DNA of 64,000 bases from Puffinus mauretanicus (Eukaryota > Chordata > Aves > Procellariiformes > Procellariidae): the NCBI GenBank assembly GCA_023333565.1, contig JAJKFH010002656.1:248001-312000 (forward strand), given 5' to 3'. The translations under genes were made by a program, and so were the position numbers. Under the pieces are notes generated by a model that did not search any database, was not told where the DNA came from, and was given only the letters and a program-made list of their open reading frames with translations. Positions 24,401 through 36,880 of the stretch are shown piece after piece (the stretch's first letter is position 1; each line of letters starts with the position of its first letter).

Positions 24401-24591
24401 CAGAACCCTATTTCTGTCAGCTTTATCTGAACTCTCGTATTATTTGCTTATACGTTGGATGCTACGTACAGTGCTTGAGAATGACTGCATGAAAAATGAT
24501 TTAATGTGCAAGCATTATTAATAGTATCTGGAGAGGTTGTTTTTGCCTTAAAGATTACTTAAACGTGTGTCGGACTCTTTGGGGAATTCTG
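18486..24591. other. Non-coding stretch, nothing recognised
   Basis: Long unique-looking interval. A T tract occupies 21382-21398. A 12-bp direct repeat GATCCCACAAGT occurs at 22935-22946 and 22976-22987. ORFs up to 144 codons (minus strand, 18281-18715) and 141 codons (plus strand, 21449-21874) are unrecognised, have unremarkable composition and are overlapped by other frames. No tRNA-like or other structural RNA was seen. Confidence 0.5.
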
Positions 24592-24675
24592 ATCTTAATC
24601 CAGCAAAGCATCTTAAGAGGCTGAAGCCTCTCATATGCTTAAAACCAAGTGTATGCGAAAATGTTTTGCCAGGCT
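24592..24675. repeat. Probable ancient amniote interspersed repeat fragment
   Basis: The pattern 'tccagcaaagcatcttaag', then 'catatgcttaaaacc', then 'aaaatgttttgcc' recalls an old amniote-wide repeat whose consensus runs 'cctgcaaagcacttaagcacatgcttaac...aagtgttttgc'. I recall that consensus from general knowledge of reptile and bird genomes and am unsure of its database name. A perfect 6-bp hairpin (AGAGGC/GCCTCT, 24616-24631) lies in the centre. Flanking sequence 24420-24780 also looks slowly evolving. Confidence 0.45.
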
Positions 24676-25369
24676 GCAGCTTTTAATAGCTCCACATATG
24701 CTTATAATTAATGCTCTGTGGCTATTTTTCATTATTGGATTTTTGTGAAAACTGCGGGAGACTGGACAAACCTGTCACAGTCTGCAGTCACTCCACAAAA
24801 ACTAAGGCAGCCCATATTAGTGACATTTAAGACCATTTGAGTCTGGTAACAGCAGAAATCCAAGCAGTAAAAGAGACAATTTTACAGTGCCTGCTTAACG
24901 AAACAACATATAGTCCTGGTGGTGATCAGAATAGCTAACTACAGCAGGAGAGTCACCTTGCTAAATAGCTGGATGCTACCCAGTACTAAAACTGCCAGGG
25001 CTTTCACTTACTTAGCTAGCGATCACTGGAGGGATTTGTCCTTTAAAGTTTTCTGCAAGTTTGACTTGAAGTGCTACTAATAGGTGCTCTGAAACAGAAG
25101 CCCAGACAAGACAAGTAGCATGGGCCTCTCCTTCCCTGAAGGAGGGGGAGACGCCTGGGGCAGAGAGAGAGACTCGTCCCCACCCACCAGAAACTAATTT
25201 TTACCTTTCTCTTTTTTTAAATATTTCGATTAACTAAATACTAGGTTGACTGTTTGTTCTTCAAGAGCAAGAGCAATACGTGCCACACCATCACGTGCAG
25301 AGAAGATGCAATTCACAGTGAAGAGAGAGATATTTATAGATATAGATACTCTGCAGCTGGAATGGGACT
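24676..25369. other. Non-coding stretch, nothing recognised
   Basis: Unique-looking sequence, AT-rich up to about 25.2 kb. No gene, RNA or repeat recognised. Confidence 0.5.
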
Positions 25370-25880
25370 GCAACACCCGTAGGAATACCTGCCCCCCGCC
25401 CAACCTAGCCAGCCGAGGCCGGAACCAGAGAGATAGGAAGCAAAGGACTTTGGCACAACTTTGCAAAGGAAGAGTATGCCCAGGGGTCCCCAGAAGCCCT
25501 AGATATCTGTTGCTCGCGTCCAGGCCACCACACCTTTGCTGCAGCAGTTAGCCATGCTGAACATGGCAACAACAGCGTCAGCGCGCCTGTCACTGCTACA
25601 GTATGTCCTCCAGATTCACAGCAGGCGCCTCTTTGCAGCTCCGAAGGGCAGCTACCTTCAAGGCCTCGGAAAAAACCTTCTGCCAAACGAGACTCCCACT
25701 TTACCACTGCCCCATGCTTCCCTTCCAGTGGCAGCACCAGCAGCTGGGCCAGGGCTGCGGCGCAGGGCACGTACATGGGGCCACATGCCGAGACCGAGTT
25801 TACCACCTTCGCTGCAAGCAATAGCCATGAAAACATGTTTGCACCTTCTGTTTTACACTGTACGCCGGGAACATCTATCC
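25370..25880. promoter_or_regulatory. CpG-retaining GC-rich patch
   Basis: Roughly 25 CpGs in about 510 bases at an estimated 54% G+C, about 0.65 of expectation, against CpG-poor flanks. It contains the start of the longest ORF in the window (25536-26168, plus strand, 210 codons) and a 143-codon ORF on the opposite strand (25405-25836). Neither protein is recognised, and opposite-strand open frames in GC-rich DNA are common by chance. It could be a minor CpG island with a non-coding transcript; this is inference. Confidence 0.3.
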
Positions 25881-28800
25881 GTATGTTATACTCCTATGTA
25901 TACATGTCACACTTTCAGTGTGGGCATATTGCTTAAAAATAAGCAGTTCTATTCAAACCAGTTCCCTTTACCAAAATTATTCCAGTTTTGTTCAGCTGCA
26001 CTCCTCCCTGCCATTTCTTCAGGAAGAGGGGTCACCAGAGATGGAAAACCAGTGGAAGCACATGGTAAGGGAAGCCTTCTAAGGGAAAAGAGCTTTCTAC
26101 CCCATCTTTTGATCAGACACATGACAAAGGCATGCAGCAAAAATTTTGTTACCTGTTTTCATTACTAGTCCTCTGATGAGAAGGAAAGCTTAACTTCTAG
26201 TTCCTTCTAGGCGTAATTGAATCTTATCCTAATCGAATATCAAAAGATCCACACAACATCCTGCGCTGGGAGCCACCACGCTGCAACCAAAAAGGCAGGA
26301 TGGTGGAACTGGGGTCACATTAAAGCCAGAGGGGAAAGGGGGACCCACGGCCAGGACGGAGGCACCAGCTCTGCTGGAAGCTTCTGTGCATGCTGGGTGC
26401 TTTCCATGGTGTGACCACAGAATCGATAAAAGATTCTGTTTTCCTATAATTTAGGATCAGGAATGGACAGAAGTCTTATTTCATACCTCCAAAGAGGAGC
26501 TCCTAGAAGCTAATACTAACATCCCTAGATAGGATTGCACACATATCCCCCCCAAAATTACCATGTCATTGAGATCAAATCATATTATTTCGTTATCTGT
26601 ATAACAACCTTAGTGAAGTCAGGTGTAAATCAGAGTTTCCGCTGTTGGGTTTACCTGTAGGACGGTATTCCCAACTCGGGAACTCTGATCCTCTGCAAAC
26701 ACCACTGACAAAAGACGCCAGCTCCCACAAGTACAACCCATCCCAAGAAAATATTTTGCTGGCCAAGTGCTTTGATTCCAGGCCATTACTCATGACAATT
26801 TACAGTGAGAGACAAGATTATGGAAAATAATGAGTGCGTATACTTTTACCTTACACATCTGAGCAGAAATTAGTGTTTTACCAGCCACAATACACAGGGA
26901 ATGTCCAAATGCAATGAAAGGTGTACAACTCATTTTATACCTCACTCCCCAAAGTCCACTCAAAACCACAGATAAATGCTGAGGTGCGGTACCCCCAGCA
27001 AAGACACAGACCTACTCAGTCTGTGGGGCTTGGTTCTCACAAGCACAAAAAGAGCCTTTCACTTTGTAGAGCCAAGACAGAAGAAGAAACAGTAGCAGGG
27101 TGGGATGCTGGTCATCTTCCAGCAGAGTAAGCTTATTTTCAAGTGCTCTAGCATATGCAGACACTCAGGAATCAAAGAAAGGAGTCAGAATCAACACAAT
27201 GTGACTGGAAAACTAAACCAAAAACTTTGGATACATGAGGAAAATATATTTAACAGATAGAGAAACACTTAAGTTATGTGGTCACGCGTAAACCCCTCCA
27301 AGACTCTGTTTCATCTTTTGGTCCTCATAGGCCTTTTAGCAGGGCTGCAATCTCATATTAATATCAAATTTAACAACTTTGTTGTTTTAAAAACAGCTTC
27401 TTGGTGTCAACCAGCTAGAGCTGTCCAGTTCTCTAAGGAAAAAGGCATCTCAATAATCAGTCAACTCTGATCTCCCTCTTATTGACATGCAGAAAAAGAA
27501 ACCCTAGCTTTTAATAATAGGACTTCCTTTCATGCAAAGATAGTAGAAGCTTTCAAAGGATAAATAATTCATCATCTTCCAAGCTCTGAGAATAAATTTG
27601 TCCCTTTTCTGTTTTACTTTCCTTCAAGATATGACATCTGAGGAAAGCAGGGGGAAGGAGACTGCTCTTTGCTTCTAAGGATATAAACACGCTCAATGTT
27701 TCATTCCCCACTGCAACAAAACTGTAAGATCAATAGACAAGTGCTGAAAAGCTTCTCCCACCAGGCAGAGACTCTGCCGTCTAAATAGTCTCTCAAAAGA
27801 TATAATCTCACAAGCAGCAACAACAAAGAAACATCCGACACATAGCTAGGGAGCATGCTCGGAATAATCTCACACGGGGACAGCTCCACAATAAGACATC
27901 AAATTAATTAAGCTTGATCATATCAGTGACTGGTGACCTATAGTTCTGTCTCCATTCTTTTAAGTTTTATCTAAACTCCAAGGGGATATGGGAAAGTTGT
28001 TTTACTTATTGTGCCGTTTTTTTTGTAAACGAGGAAAGAAAAAAAAAAATCTGTAGACCAGGTTGAATTAAAAAAAATGCAACATACTCTATCTGGCAAG
28101 CTGGGCTGGGTTTATATAGGTCTAAAGCAGCAAAAAAAAACTGAACAGAGCAATCACCATTTTTTACCAGTGACCGATAACACCAGCAGACTAAGCGTCT
28201 GTGTGCCAAAACTCAGGGGGGCTATTCTCCCGCATGGGAGTCGCTCAGTTCTCGGCCCAATTGCATTTGGCAAAGGATCCGAAAAATCAGCTTGGAGATG
28301 AATCTCGTGGTTCCTGTTTGTAGCACGGCAGGGAATCACCTTGTATTAGGTTTGTTCATGAATCACAAAAAGTAGATGCAAAAACATAAAAGCTGCCATC
28401 TGGTCAGCTCAAAGCCAAATCCATCCCAGGAAAGCATTTCTCACAAGGAAGGAGGCGATCCCCGAGGATGGTGTGTGAGCAGGAACACCAGAAGTAGTAT
28501 TCCCATCCATCCTGCAGGATTATTCCCCAATACACACTTACTAATCTCTGTGTGGTCACAGTTTACATTTATTAAAGAACGGAGCTTTCAGTACTTACTT
28601 TTAAAAGCTCCCCCAGCATTATGCAGACAGGTCACAGCCAGCAGCCACAGGATACCAAATGTAAACACCGTTCTGCAGATGACAGGGTAATATTTTCTAA
28701 TGATACTTTTAAACAACGTATCCCTCTTCAGGAGACTGAAAGTGCATTAATATGAATGATTTGCTGGCCAAAGAGGGAGTAGCTCCATTTGAAACTTACA

Positions 28801-31800
28801 GCTGCCTAGTACAAAGTAATGTTGGGGAGGGTAGAGGATAAAATCGCTATATAAGTGATAAGTCATTAATTTATACCTCAGCGCTGTGGATTAATTATTT
28901 TCAGTAATACTGACAAGAGAAGCCATGAAAAAAAAAAAATCACTGCCAGACATTTTTTTTAATGACTGTTATTGTCAGCACTACTAATCCAGTTAAGAGT
29001 CTACTAAAACGATTAAGGAAATGCAAGATAAGACTTCCACAAATACAGTCCACCCTATGAACCAGTTTCAAGCTGGTTCAAGCCCAACTCCTTCATCGTG
29101 CTGGTATCACTGAAACCGCAGCTTTTACAAACAAGGTGTTATGAAAAAGGAAAAAGAAAAAAAAAAAATCAAGTGGTTGATTGCAAATACTTTGCATGGC
29201 AGCTACTATCATGCTGCTGAGACGCACTGAAAGGTGAGGAAAGAGAGGAGGAGAAATCATTTACAGTGACAACACTTATGGCTGTGGATGTCATTTTGTC
29301 TGTAAGCTCTGGGGGCAGAGAATCAGAGCCATTATTGAAATGCTATTGAAAATGCACTCAATGCTTCTCTTCACGGGAACTGCAGTTCCAAAACATGGAG
29401 GTTTTGCTAGTTCTAAGGATTTATTTTCACCATTTGTGTGTGCTTGGGTGGAGGAAGAGGCGACGGATGTCTTCCCCTACTACACCCTGTTTATTCCTTG
29501 TCTCTTTGTTGGTTTTGCTCCCACCAGAGCAGCAAAGGTGAGGGGAGAACCCAGCAGCACCGAACTGACCTCTTCGGCTCAGCACACCGTACACATCATT
29601 GATCTGGTATCATGGTGGGCATTCGGCACCGTCCACTTCAATAACCTCTACGTGTAGATATAAAAAGATAGAGAAACAGAATTTCCAGTATTCCTTTTTC
29701 AAACTTCCCTTTATGCCCTGATACAAAAATAAACACTATCACGTCACACGTAAGTCAAACTTATCCGAGAAAAAACATTTGGCTCATTTCAACATCAACC
29801 ATAAAGGAGCACTGGAAGAGCTGCCACACACCAGGCTAGGAGGACAAAGAACTGGTACAAACAGCACTACCCCAGCAAAGATTTTTCTGCCTCAGCACTG
29901 TTATACCCCAAGGAGAAAAGAGGCTGCCAGGGACAGAAACAGCCTGCGCACCCAGAACACAACTGCTCCAGGGAGGAATGGAGGGAGGGAAGGAGCCTGG
30001 GCTTTGGTCCTGTTAACCAGCAATGCAGCTGGTAAAAATCTCATCTCTGCCAACTCCGCGCTGCTAGGACTAGAACACAACTAGTACCCAAACTGACCAC
30101 GTTAAAATTAGTTCAGGCCATTCTATCCCTACAACATCCATTAAAATGTAAGTGTACTCCCTGCCTAAAAGACACTGGATTTTCAATGCCTCACTGATAC
30201 AGTCAAACAGCCTAAGCTTATATATTTTACATACGTATGCATATATTTCTTAGCCAGTATACGTTTTAAAGCAATTTGGCACATACATTTAATTCAAATC
30301 CAAAGGTATTGCTTCAAAGAAATTTAACCCAATTAGCTTTCCTACCACAAGCAAGCATCGTGGCATAATCCCCCTGCAGCGCAGGTTACCCAGCGTAGTG
30401 CCGACCCTGCCACCTTTGGGCTTCACTTTCCCCAGCAGTTTTAATGTATGTTCTAACATACGAGGGCGCGGGGGAGCAAGTGCATTTCTCTGGCCGAAAC
30501 TGGAACCCGTTCCTTAAAACTGAGCTACACGACCGAACGAGCCACGCTGCTGTGCATACAGTTTTCCAGCATATTTTTCCAGGCCAAGCCTTCTCTCCAC
30601 ACTTTTGCCGGTGTATCTGTATCAGTCAGAGATCTGGAGCCAGAAGATCAGCGTCAGGAAAAGCTGCCAGAGAGGATGCAAGCTACAGGCAAAAGTCCAC
30701 CAAAGTTAATTCACTTCAGAAAAAAGGAGTAAGACAGGCTGACAGAAGCACAGTTTTACCATACCCTCGCCATGTATAAGAAGTGCCATTATAAGCTGAA
30801 CACTGTTACAGATCTGACCTGAGCAGAGAAGTGGGGCAATTCATGAGAAATTAATTTCACCAGATGACTGGAAAGACCTTTTGCTTCCCAAAGCGAGCGG
30901 ACTTTGTCAGATCACTAGGGTTCGGCTAATTAGAGCAGTTTCCTGCTCTTCCAGAATTGAATATATCAAACAAAACTGGTTGGAAGAAAGAAGTTTTCAT
31001 CCAGATATTAGTTTCAGTCCCTCAACATAAATTTTTCCCACATTCAAGTGGCTCAAAAAAACTGGAAAAACTGGGAACATTGGTAATAAAGCCTACAGAG
31101 ATCAGTCCTAGATACTCTGCATGTGCTGACATGCACACAGGGGCTTTAACAGCTCCTAGTTCAGTGCATTTTTCAAGATTTTGGATGTCCAACAGCTCAG
31201 TTAGCATCCCAGACAAATGGCCACTGTCATTTGTGCAGCGAGTGTGACGCATCCTGGACTTACGCTGCATGCACTATAGGGTCTGGCTACACCGCCACCA
31301 AAAGACCTGCAGTTCTTATAGACTTACCGCTTCAGCTTCTTCTACAAGTGCAACACACGCATGGTGCATTTGGCCTACTGATACAGTGATTTCATTGCAC
31401 ATGAACCCGAGTTTTTGCCCAGAATTTCTCAAAAGCAAATATGGAAACTTCCTGTGCAACTCACAGGTCACAGAGCTGTACAGCCCCTTGCGTCTCCCTA
31501 ACTCCTGCCCCTCTCCAGTTTGGATCGTCCCAGCTCAACTCACACTGTTAGCACATAGCCGTGCTTTTACCACCCCTGAAAAGACATTTTCCTGGATTTG
31601 CACCTTCGTATCATGGGGTGCCTTCAGTTCCCAAAGGAGGAAAGTCTTCATCCTCTTCTCTGTTGAGGACTTTATTAACATAGTTTTGCACAAGCAAGAC
31701 ACGGTGCTTTCTATCAAAAAGTAAGGCAGAAATGTCCGTAGTATATCAGATTCCATAGTCTCGGTTTCAAAATCGATAGTGCCATTGCCCTCACATTTTG

Positions 31801-34800
31801 CTCAGGCTTTTTCCAACATTGAACAGTTCTGCTCTTATATTACCCACTGATGACAACTCCTCCAGTTTGACACTGTAGCTCTTTTTGAGATCTCACAATT
31901 TCTCTCCCAAGCTGCTTCTGCCCCAGCCTCCAGAACATGGCTATCGGAGCAAACTGGCTACAACAGCACGGGGTATCTGGGTTTCAGCACTGCATCAGCT
32001 CTCCTCAGATCCCTCCCCATGTAGAAATCCTTTCGAGTTATTGTCTGAAGAAGAAAAAGTCTCTTCAGGTCAAGTGTTCATTCTACTGAATTTGTGTTAG
32101 TGTTTTACTCTCAAAAGGCACTCTGTGCAGAAGTCGGTGGCTGTGAAAGAGCATGTCCGCTTCTGTTTGCTGTCGTGTCACAGAACAAGTCCACCTCTCG
32201 CCCACGTTTCTAAATAAATAAGCCTGTTGTCTTTGATTAATATAATTGGTTTGCCTTCCTCATTCATATGCTTACATTTTTTCAGTGGAAATGACAACCT
32301 AGAGCAAGTTTTAAGACAACAGGTTTCGCTACTCAGGACTAAACAAGCAAACACACACAAAAAAGGGGGTTCTCTCCAGAGTTGTAGCCAGGGCTAATGG
32401 AACTCCAGAAGGTATTTACACACTACAGGTCTTCTGGATGTGAATCTGGGCTATATCCAAATCCAGCTGAAGCCAGCCTGTCCTGCCAACAGACCCTGGG
32501 CAGTCTTACACTGATAACTTAACTGTTTCCAAGATCAAGTCAGATCTGGAAAGTAATTGATTCCTTGTGCGCTAGAATAATTAAATAAGAAGAATCAAGG
32601 ACTTTCTGAACAGCCTGGAGGGACTTGGAGCCCTTTCCTCCAAAACTACATTAAAAATAGTTCTGAAAATATTTAGACCAAAAGTCTAGAGCTTTTCCCG
32701 CAAACAGTCTATAGGAGCCCGTTATTGTTTGCCTTCGATCTAATCAGTTGGACAATAAATAGTAAGAGTTTGGACTAACTTCAATAGAATCATAGTGAAT
32801 TATTTTTTCATTATTCTCAGATTTATTTTCTTTTACTGTAAGTTATCTGCTCTCATGTTCCCTAAAAACATTCACTGGAACAGAAGAGCAAAACTAAAAC
32901 CTTTATAAGCAGCTTAACTAGTTCTTATAGAGATCTTTTAGGGTTTGAATTCAGTTAGCTTGTAGGGTGCACAAGCAGATCTAAAAATAAACATGTTTCA
33001 GAATCTTTCTTCATGTTCAAACCAATCCTTCAACCTCAGTGAAAATTTCGGATGTATGAGAAACTCGAACTTGGTTCTCCCGTGTGTATTCTTTACAAGG
33101 ATCTATAATTAAAGAGGGAGGGAAGCAGATTTCCATGCTTACCTTTGAAACATGTCATTACAAAATTTAAAGGAGAACACAGAGAATCCATGCCCTCAAG
33201 CAAAAACCACAAACAAAACAAGGGTTATTTAATGGCTGGGGGTTTATTTCAGTTTCCTTCTAAAAGAGGCATTTTGCATTGTGGTTGTTGTGTGGACGGC
33301 AGCACCTGGTCATTAGCTGTTACTGCGGGCTCTGGGCTGGTTTCCAAAATACACCTCAGCTGGGTAAAAAGTGCACACCTGATTTCTAGGCTGCAAATGC
33401 AGCTAGAAAATGGGTAGCTTGGTTTTGATGATGTTCCTAAGAGCAGAAGGTAAGAGTCACTGGCTAACCCCTGACATACTTGCATAAGATACTATAATGA
33501 CTTGTTGTACAACCCACAAGAGGCCCAAGGACATTTCAAAAGAGTCTAATTTGCCCCAGAAAGGACAAGGTAGCACGCCGACCAGAGGACCAGCACAACT
33601 TCAGCACTCCCGCACACCGCAACATTTGCCTGCTTGGGTATTGCACCCGCTGCAGACCCGCACCTCAAAAGCAAGATCTTGCAGCCGCCAAGTTCACTGT
33701 GACATAACTTTAGACATGGCTGCTCCAAAGAGGTTGCATTTTGGGATGTCTCCTATGGTGGACAATACCAGGAAGAAGTCTGTAAATCGTACGGATTTTT
33801 TTCTTCCAAATGTGATCACTCCTGTGATCACCCAAGCCTTTAACATAATTAACCTAGACAGGACCACATACACACAGCAACATGGGGTTTTACTAGCACG
33901 GTAAAGCACATGTAGACTAATGCACACCACAGATCACAGAAAAATATACTGCTTAACATTTAAAGCACTAAACACGCTGTCTAAATAACTCAATCCATGC
34001 CTATTTAGTAGGCTGATTGGGTACTTTCTCCTGGGGAATATTACCGGAAACAAGAAGTGTTTCAGCAATCAATTTTTCCGAATTCTTTTCCTCATTCACA
34101 AGAAGCATGGAAACAGTAAAGGTACGTCCTGCTGACACCCTGCCCTCCAAAGGGACAAATTCCTACACGTCCTCTCTCGCTCCTCCAGCGCTGCCTGATT
34201 TGTCAGCACCCCAGGGAATCCCCATTCCTGCCAGCATCAGGCTTTCAAACCTATAGCTCTGATATAAGCAAGTTTATTATGCCTGCAGCTGAAAGCGGGC
34301 CTCTAAGATTAAGCTTTCATCAGAGTTCAGGCAGAAGGAGCAGGATTGTGAAGGATGCTCCTAGACCAAGTTTCTCCAGGAATTGCAAAACTGGTAATTT
34401 TAAAAGAAAATAAAGTCGTATTTTTTCCAAGTTTTAATGTTTCAATATGAAAATTATTTCAACGGAATTATTTTCAAAAGGCTAGGGGAGCAAAGGGAAC
34501 TGAACAAGGAGAAGCAATAAGAGAATTACATAAAAGAAAGCAGATGATTAAAAAAAATAGTCTATTAATAGTTGCACTAATACTTTTAAATGCTGGCTTC
34601 AAGACCTTTCCCCAAAACAGCCTTGAAGCTGAATAAAACTTGTACAACTTCATATTTGGAGCAGTCTCGTTCAACACAAAGGAAAATACCAGCTGAAAGA
34701 GAGAGATACTGATCTATTTACGTGGATTCAAAGCACTCTGGGATGGTACTAATTAAGGTACCCTGGGGATCGATGCATACTCAGAAGAAATGTGGAACGT

Positions 34801-35269
34801 CGACAGTAAATATAAATACACAGGATCCTTACACTGCTTTGCACGATGGTGAGATTCAGTCTTTCAAAGATTCGTGATGATATGTAAGCAGATTTCCTCA
34901 AATGTCTAGAGATTCCTGGGTACATGACAGGTGCAACTGGTTAGTGGCAACTTGTATAAATGCCTTCTTTAGAAGGTCTGATGACAGGTTTTGTAAATTG
35001 AATAAGCATTTCAAAGATAGCAAAGGGGGGGTGTTTCTTTTTCTGCTGGAGAAGTATCCACTGACTACGATGGGGACTTTGCGTACTGCACAGCACAAAC
35101 CACGTTACCTAAGACGACACAGCCTTATAGCAATTACTAGCATATGAGTTGCTTCTTAAAATGCAAAACACAGAATGGCTTACTTGAACTGAAGCTGGAA
35201 TTGCTTGCCCAAAATCTTTCAATTTATGAACAATGCAGCGCAATTGTAAGAGCCAGCATACAGGTTTCT
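25881..35269. other. Long non-coding stretch, nothing recognised
   Basis: Unique-looking sequence with a few poly-A or poly-T runs (28015-28024, 28040-28050, 28929-28940, 29159-29168). A short CpG-dense spot lies at about 30460-30560. Two copies of the palindrome GTGATCAC are spaced by 4 bases at 33812-33831. ORFs up to 151 codons (31269-31724) and 135 codons (33497-33904) are unrecognised and overlapped by other frames. The block 28740-28920 looks slowly evolving by eye. Confidence 0.5.
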
Positions 35270-35560
35270 AAACAAGCTGTTAATATATTTATCAAGATTG
35301 CATTATGATTGATTATTAATTCATTTCCTATGTGACTAAATCAATATTCAAAGTCCAAACTTAAAGCCCCCTGTTAATTATGCAGGAAGATAAATGATCT
35401 TATAGGTTAGCTTTGTCAAAACCAGTTGCACCATCTGTCAGAGATTAATTAGGAAGAGATTTATAAGCAGAAATGAATTTGTCACATTTACTAAAGAAAA
35501 ATGACTTGGCTGATGAAAATTATTTTCTAATGAATATAAATAATAAATATGACTAACCTC
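35270..35560. promoter_or_regulatory. Candidate conserved non-coding element rich in homeodomain-like sites
   Basis: AT-rich, non-repetitive block. It contains a PBX-like TGATTGAT (35307-35314), two TTAATTA-type homeodomain sites (35374-35380 and 35445-35451) and a MEIS/TGIF-like CTGTCA (35435-35440), and has no low-complexity runs. Such grouping is typical of developmental enhancers in vertebrate gene deserts and long introns. Conservation cannot be seen from one sequence; the call rests on motif grouping only. Confidence 0.3.
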
Positions 35561-35854
35561 TTGAACTAGACATGAAACTTCAATTCAAAATAAGGGAAGA
35601 GACAGAAGTATGATTTCAGAGCTCTGGTCGATTTTTATGTATGCCACATCAGGAAAAATGTACTAAAGAAGATTCTTCTTGAAACTGTTTAATTTGCCTT
35701 GTATTTTCTCAGTTAAGTCTACAATTCTTCTAGGTCCTTTTCACAAGATTCTTTCTAACTACTCAGACAATTTCAAATCCAGCAGTAACTGATCAGTCAA
35801 TAGATATTTGCATGTGTACAGAAATAAAATGATTGTTAGCTTTTAAAATAGAAA

Positions 35855-35892
35855 TCAGAGAGAGAGAGTGCATTCAGAGAGAGAGAGAGTGC
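35855..35892. repeat. Tandem duplication containing (GA)n
   Basis: Two adjacent 19-bp units, each TCAG(AG)nTGC-type: the first at 35855-35873 and the second at 35874-35892. It is a short minisatellite built on a GA microsatellite. Confidence 0.8.
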
Positions 35893-36389
35893 TAAACATA
35901 AAATTTTGCCTCAACTCTAAAAAAAAGCAGGTACCATACCGAAACCAAGGTCGGACATTTGCACTGAAGTACACGTTAAGGTAATCAGGCTGTTCTTTCT
36001 CAAACAGGATTGGAAATTTTGCTTTATCTTTTTTGATGTAGTTAGTAATTATTACTTACAATTCGTATTGCATTAGCCCCTAGCAGATTTGTCTGCTCTT
36101 ACACAGAACTGTTTAGATCAATTCAGTGATAATGGTTTTTCTAACAATCATGTGAAAAATCTTATGTTCTCAATCTCATACAAATCCATCTTCTGACTTA
36201 TAATTTTCCACTGGCTTAATCATAGGGCATTTGCTTTACCAAATAAGGCATTCTGAAATCTTATATTCCACACTGCGCTAAAGACCTGACAAAAAAACCA
36301 CCACCACCACCCTGTTTGTGTTCCATTTTCTTCAGAAAATACAGTTCAAGTTGTATATTGTGTTGAACGCCTGCTAGGGCAACAGCCTG
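35893..36389. other. Non-coding stretch
   Basis: AT-rich unique-looking sequence ending with a short (ACC)n run at about 36297-36311. No gene recognised. Confidence 0.5.
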
Positions 36390-36880
36390 GGAGGCGCGTC
36401 AGCACTGACTGCCCTGGGTGCTTCGAGGAGCTGAACTACACGTCGTAATAAACGTGACTCGGAACAGGTACTGCAGAAGACGTGTTGCTAAGGCCATCAC
36501 ACCCGACTCTCGCTGCAGACCCGAGCATCAAACATGGACAGGTCTCCCAAGCCCTGGCAGCCTGAATGAGCAGCAGGGTTACTCTTGAAGCAATAAGTGA
36601 CATCATTTATTTAAAAATACTGGGGGGGGACGACGACGACATTTAAGTTGCCTTTTCCAAACTGTTTGCTTTCATGGTCTGCTTCTCGTTGTTGCATCTT
36701 CTGGACAACAGTTCTGACACACTGCAAATAGTTATCCTTAATGATAGTGCCGTAAGACCTGCCGCACGGCTCTGCAAAGCGCAAACTGCCTTTCCACGCT
36801 GTCCTCTTTAATTAGCGCTGCTGCTGCTGTTCAGCAGTTGTAAGATGAGCGGTGTCAACAGAAAAAGCAGGGCCAACGTT
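36390..36880. promoter_or_regulatory. CpG-retaining block
   Basis: About 11 CpGs in 36390-36530, a GACGACGACGAC run at about 36630-36641, and about 8 more CpGs in 36745-36880, in otherwise CpG-poor DNA. It is followed by AT-rich sequence (36860-37080) that looks unique and slowly evolving. No ORF or exon signature coincides with it. It may be a regulatory element protected from methylation; inference only. Confidence 0.25.

Noticed and set aside
29290..29330. MIR/CORE-SINE-like word 'tgtaagctctgggggcagag'
   Set aside because: Only one short word matches what I remember; no second block of the element was found nearby.
31269..31724. 151-codon plus-strand ORF
   Set aside because: No recognisable domain, overlapped by a 73-codon minus-strand frame, Ser/Cys/Trp composition typical of chance translation, no splice or promoter support.
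33497..33904. 135-codon plus-strand ORF
   Set aside because: No domain, two opposite-strand frames overlap it, no coding-like periodicity that I could see.
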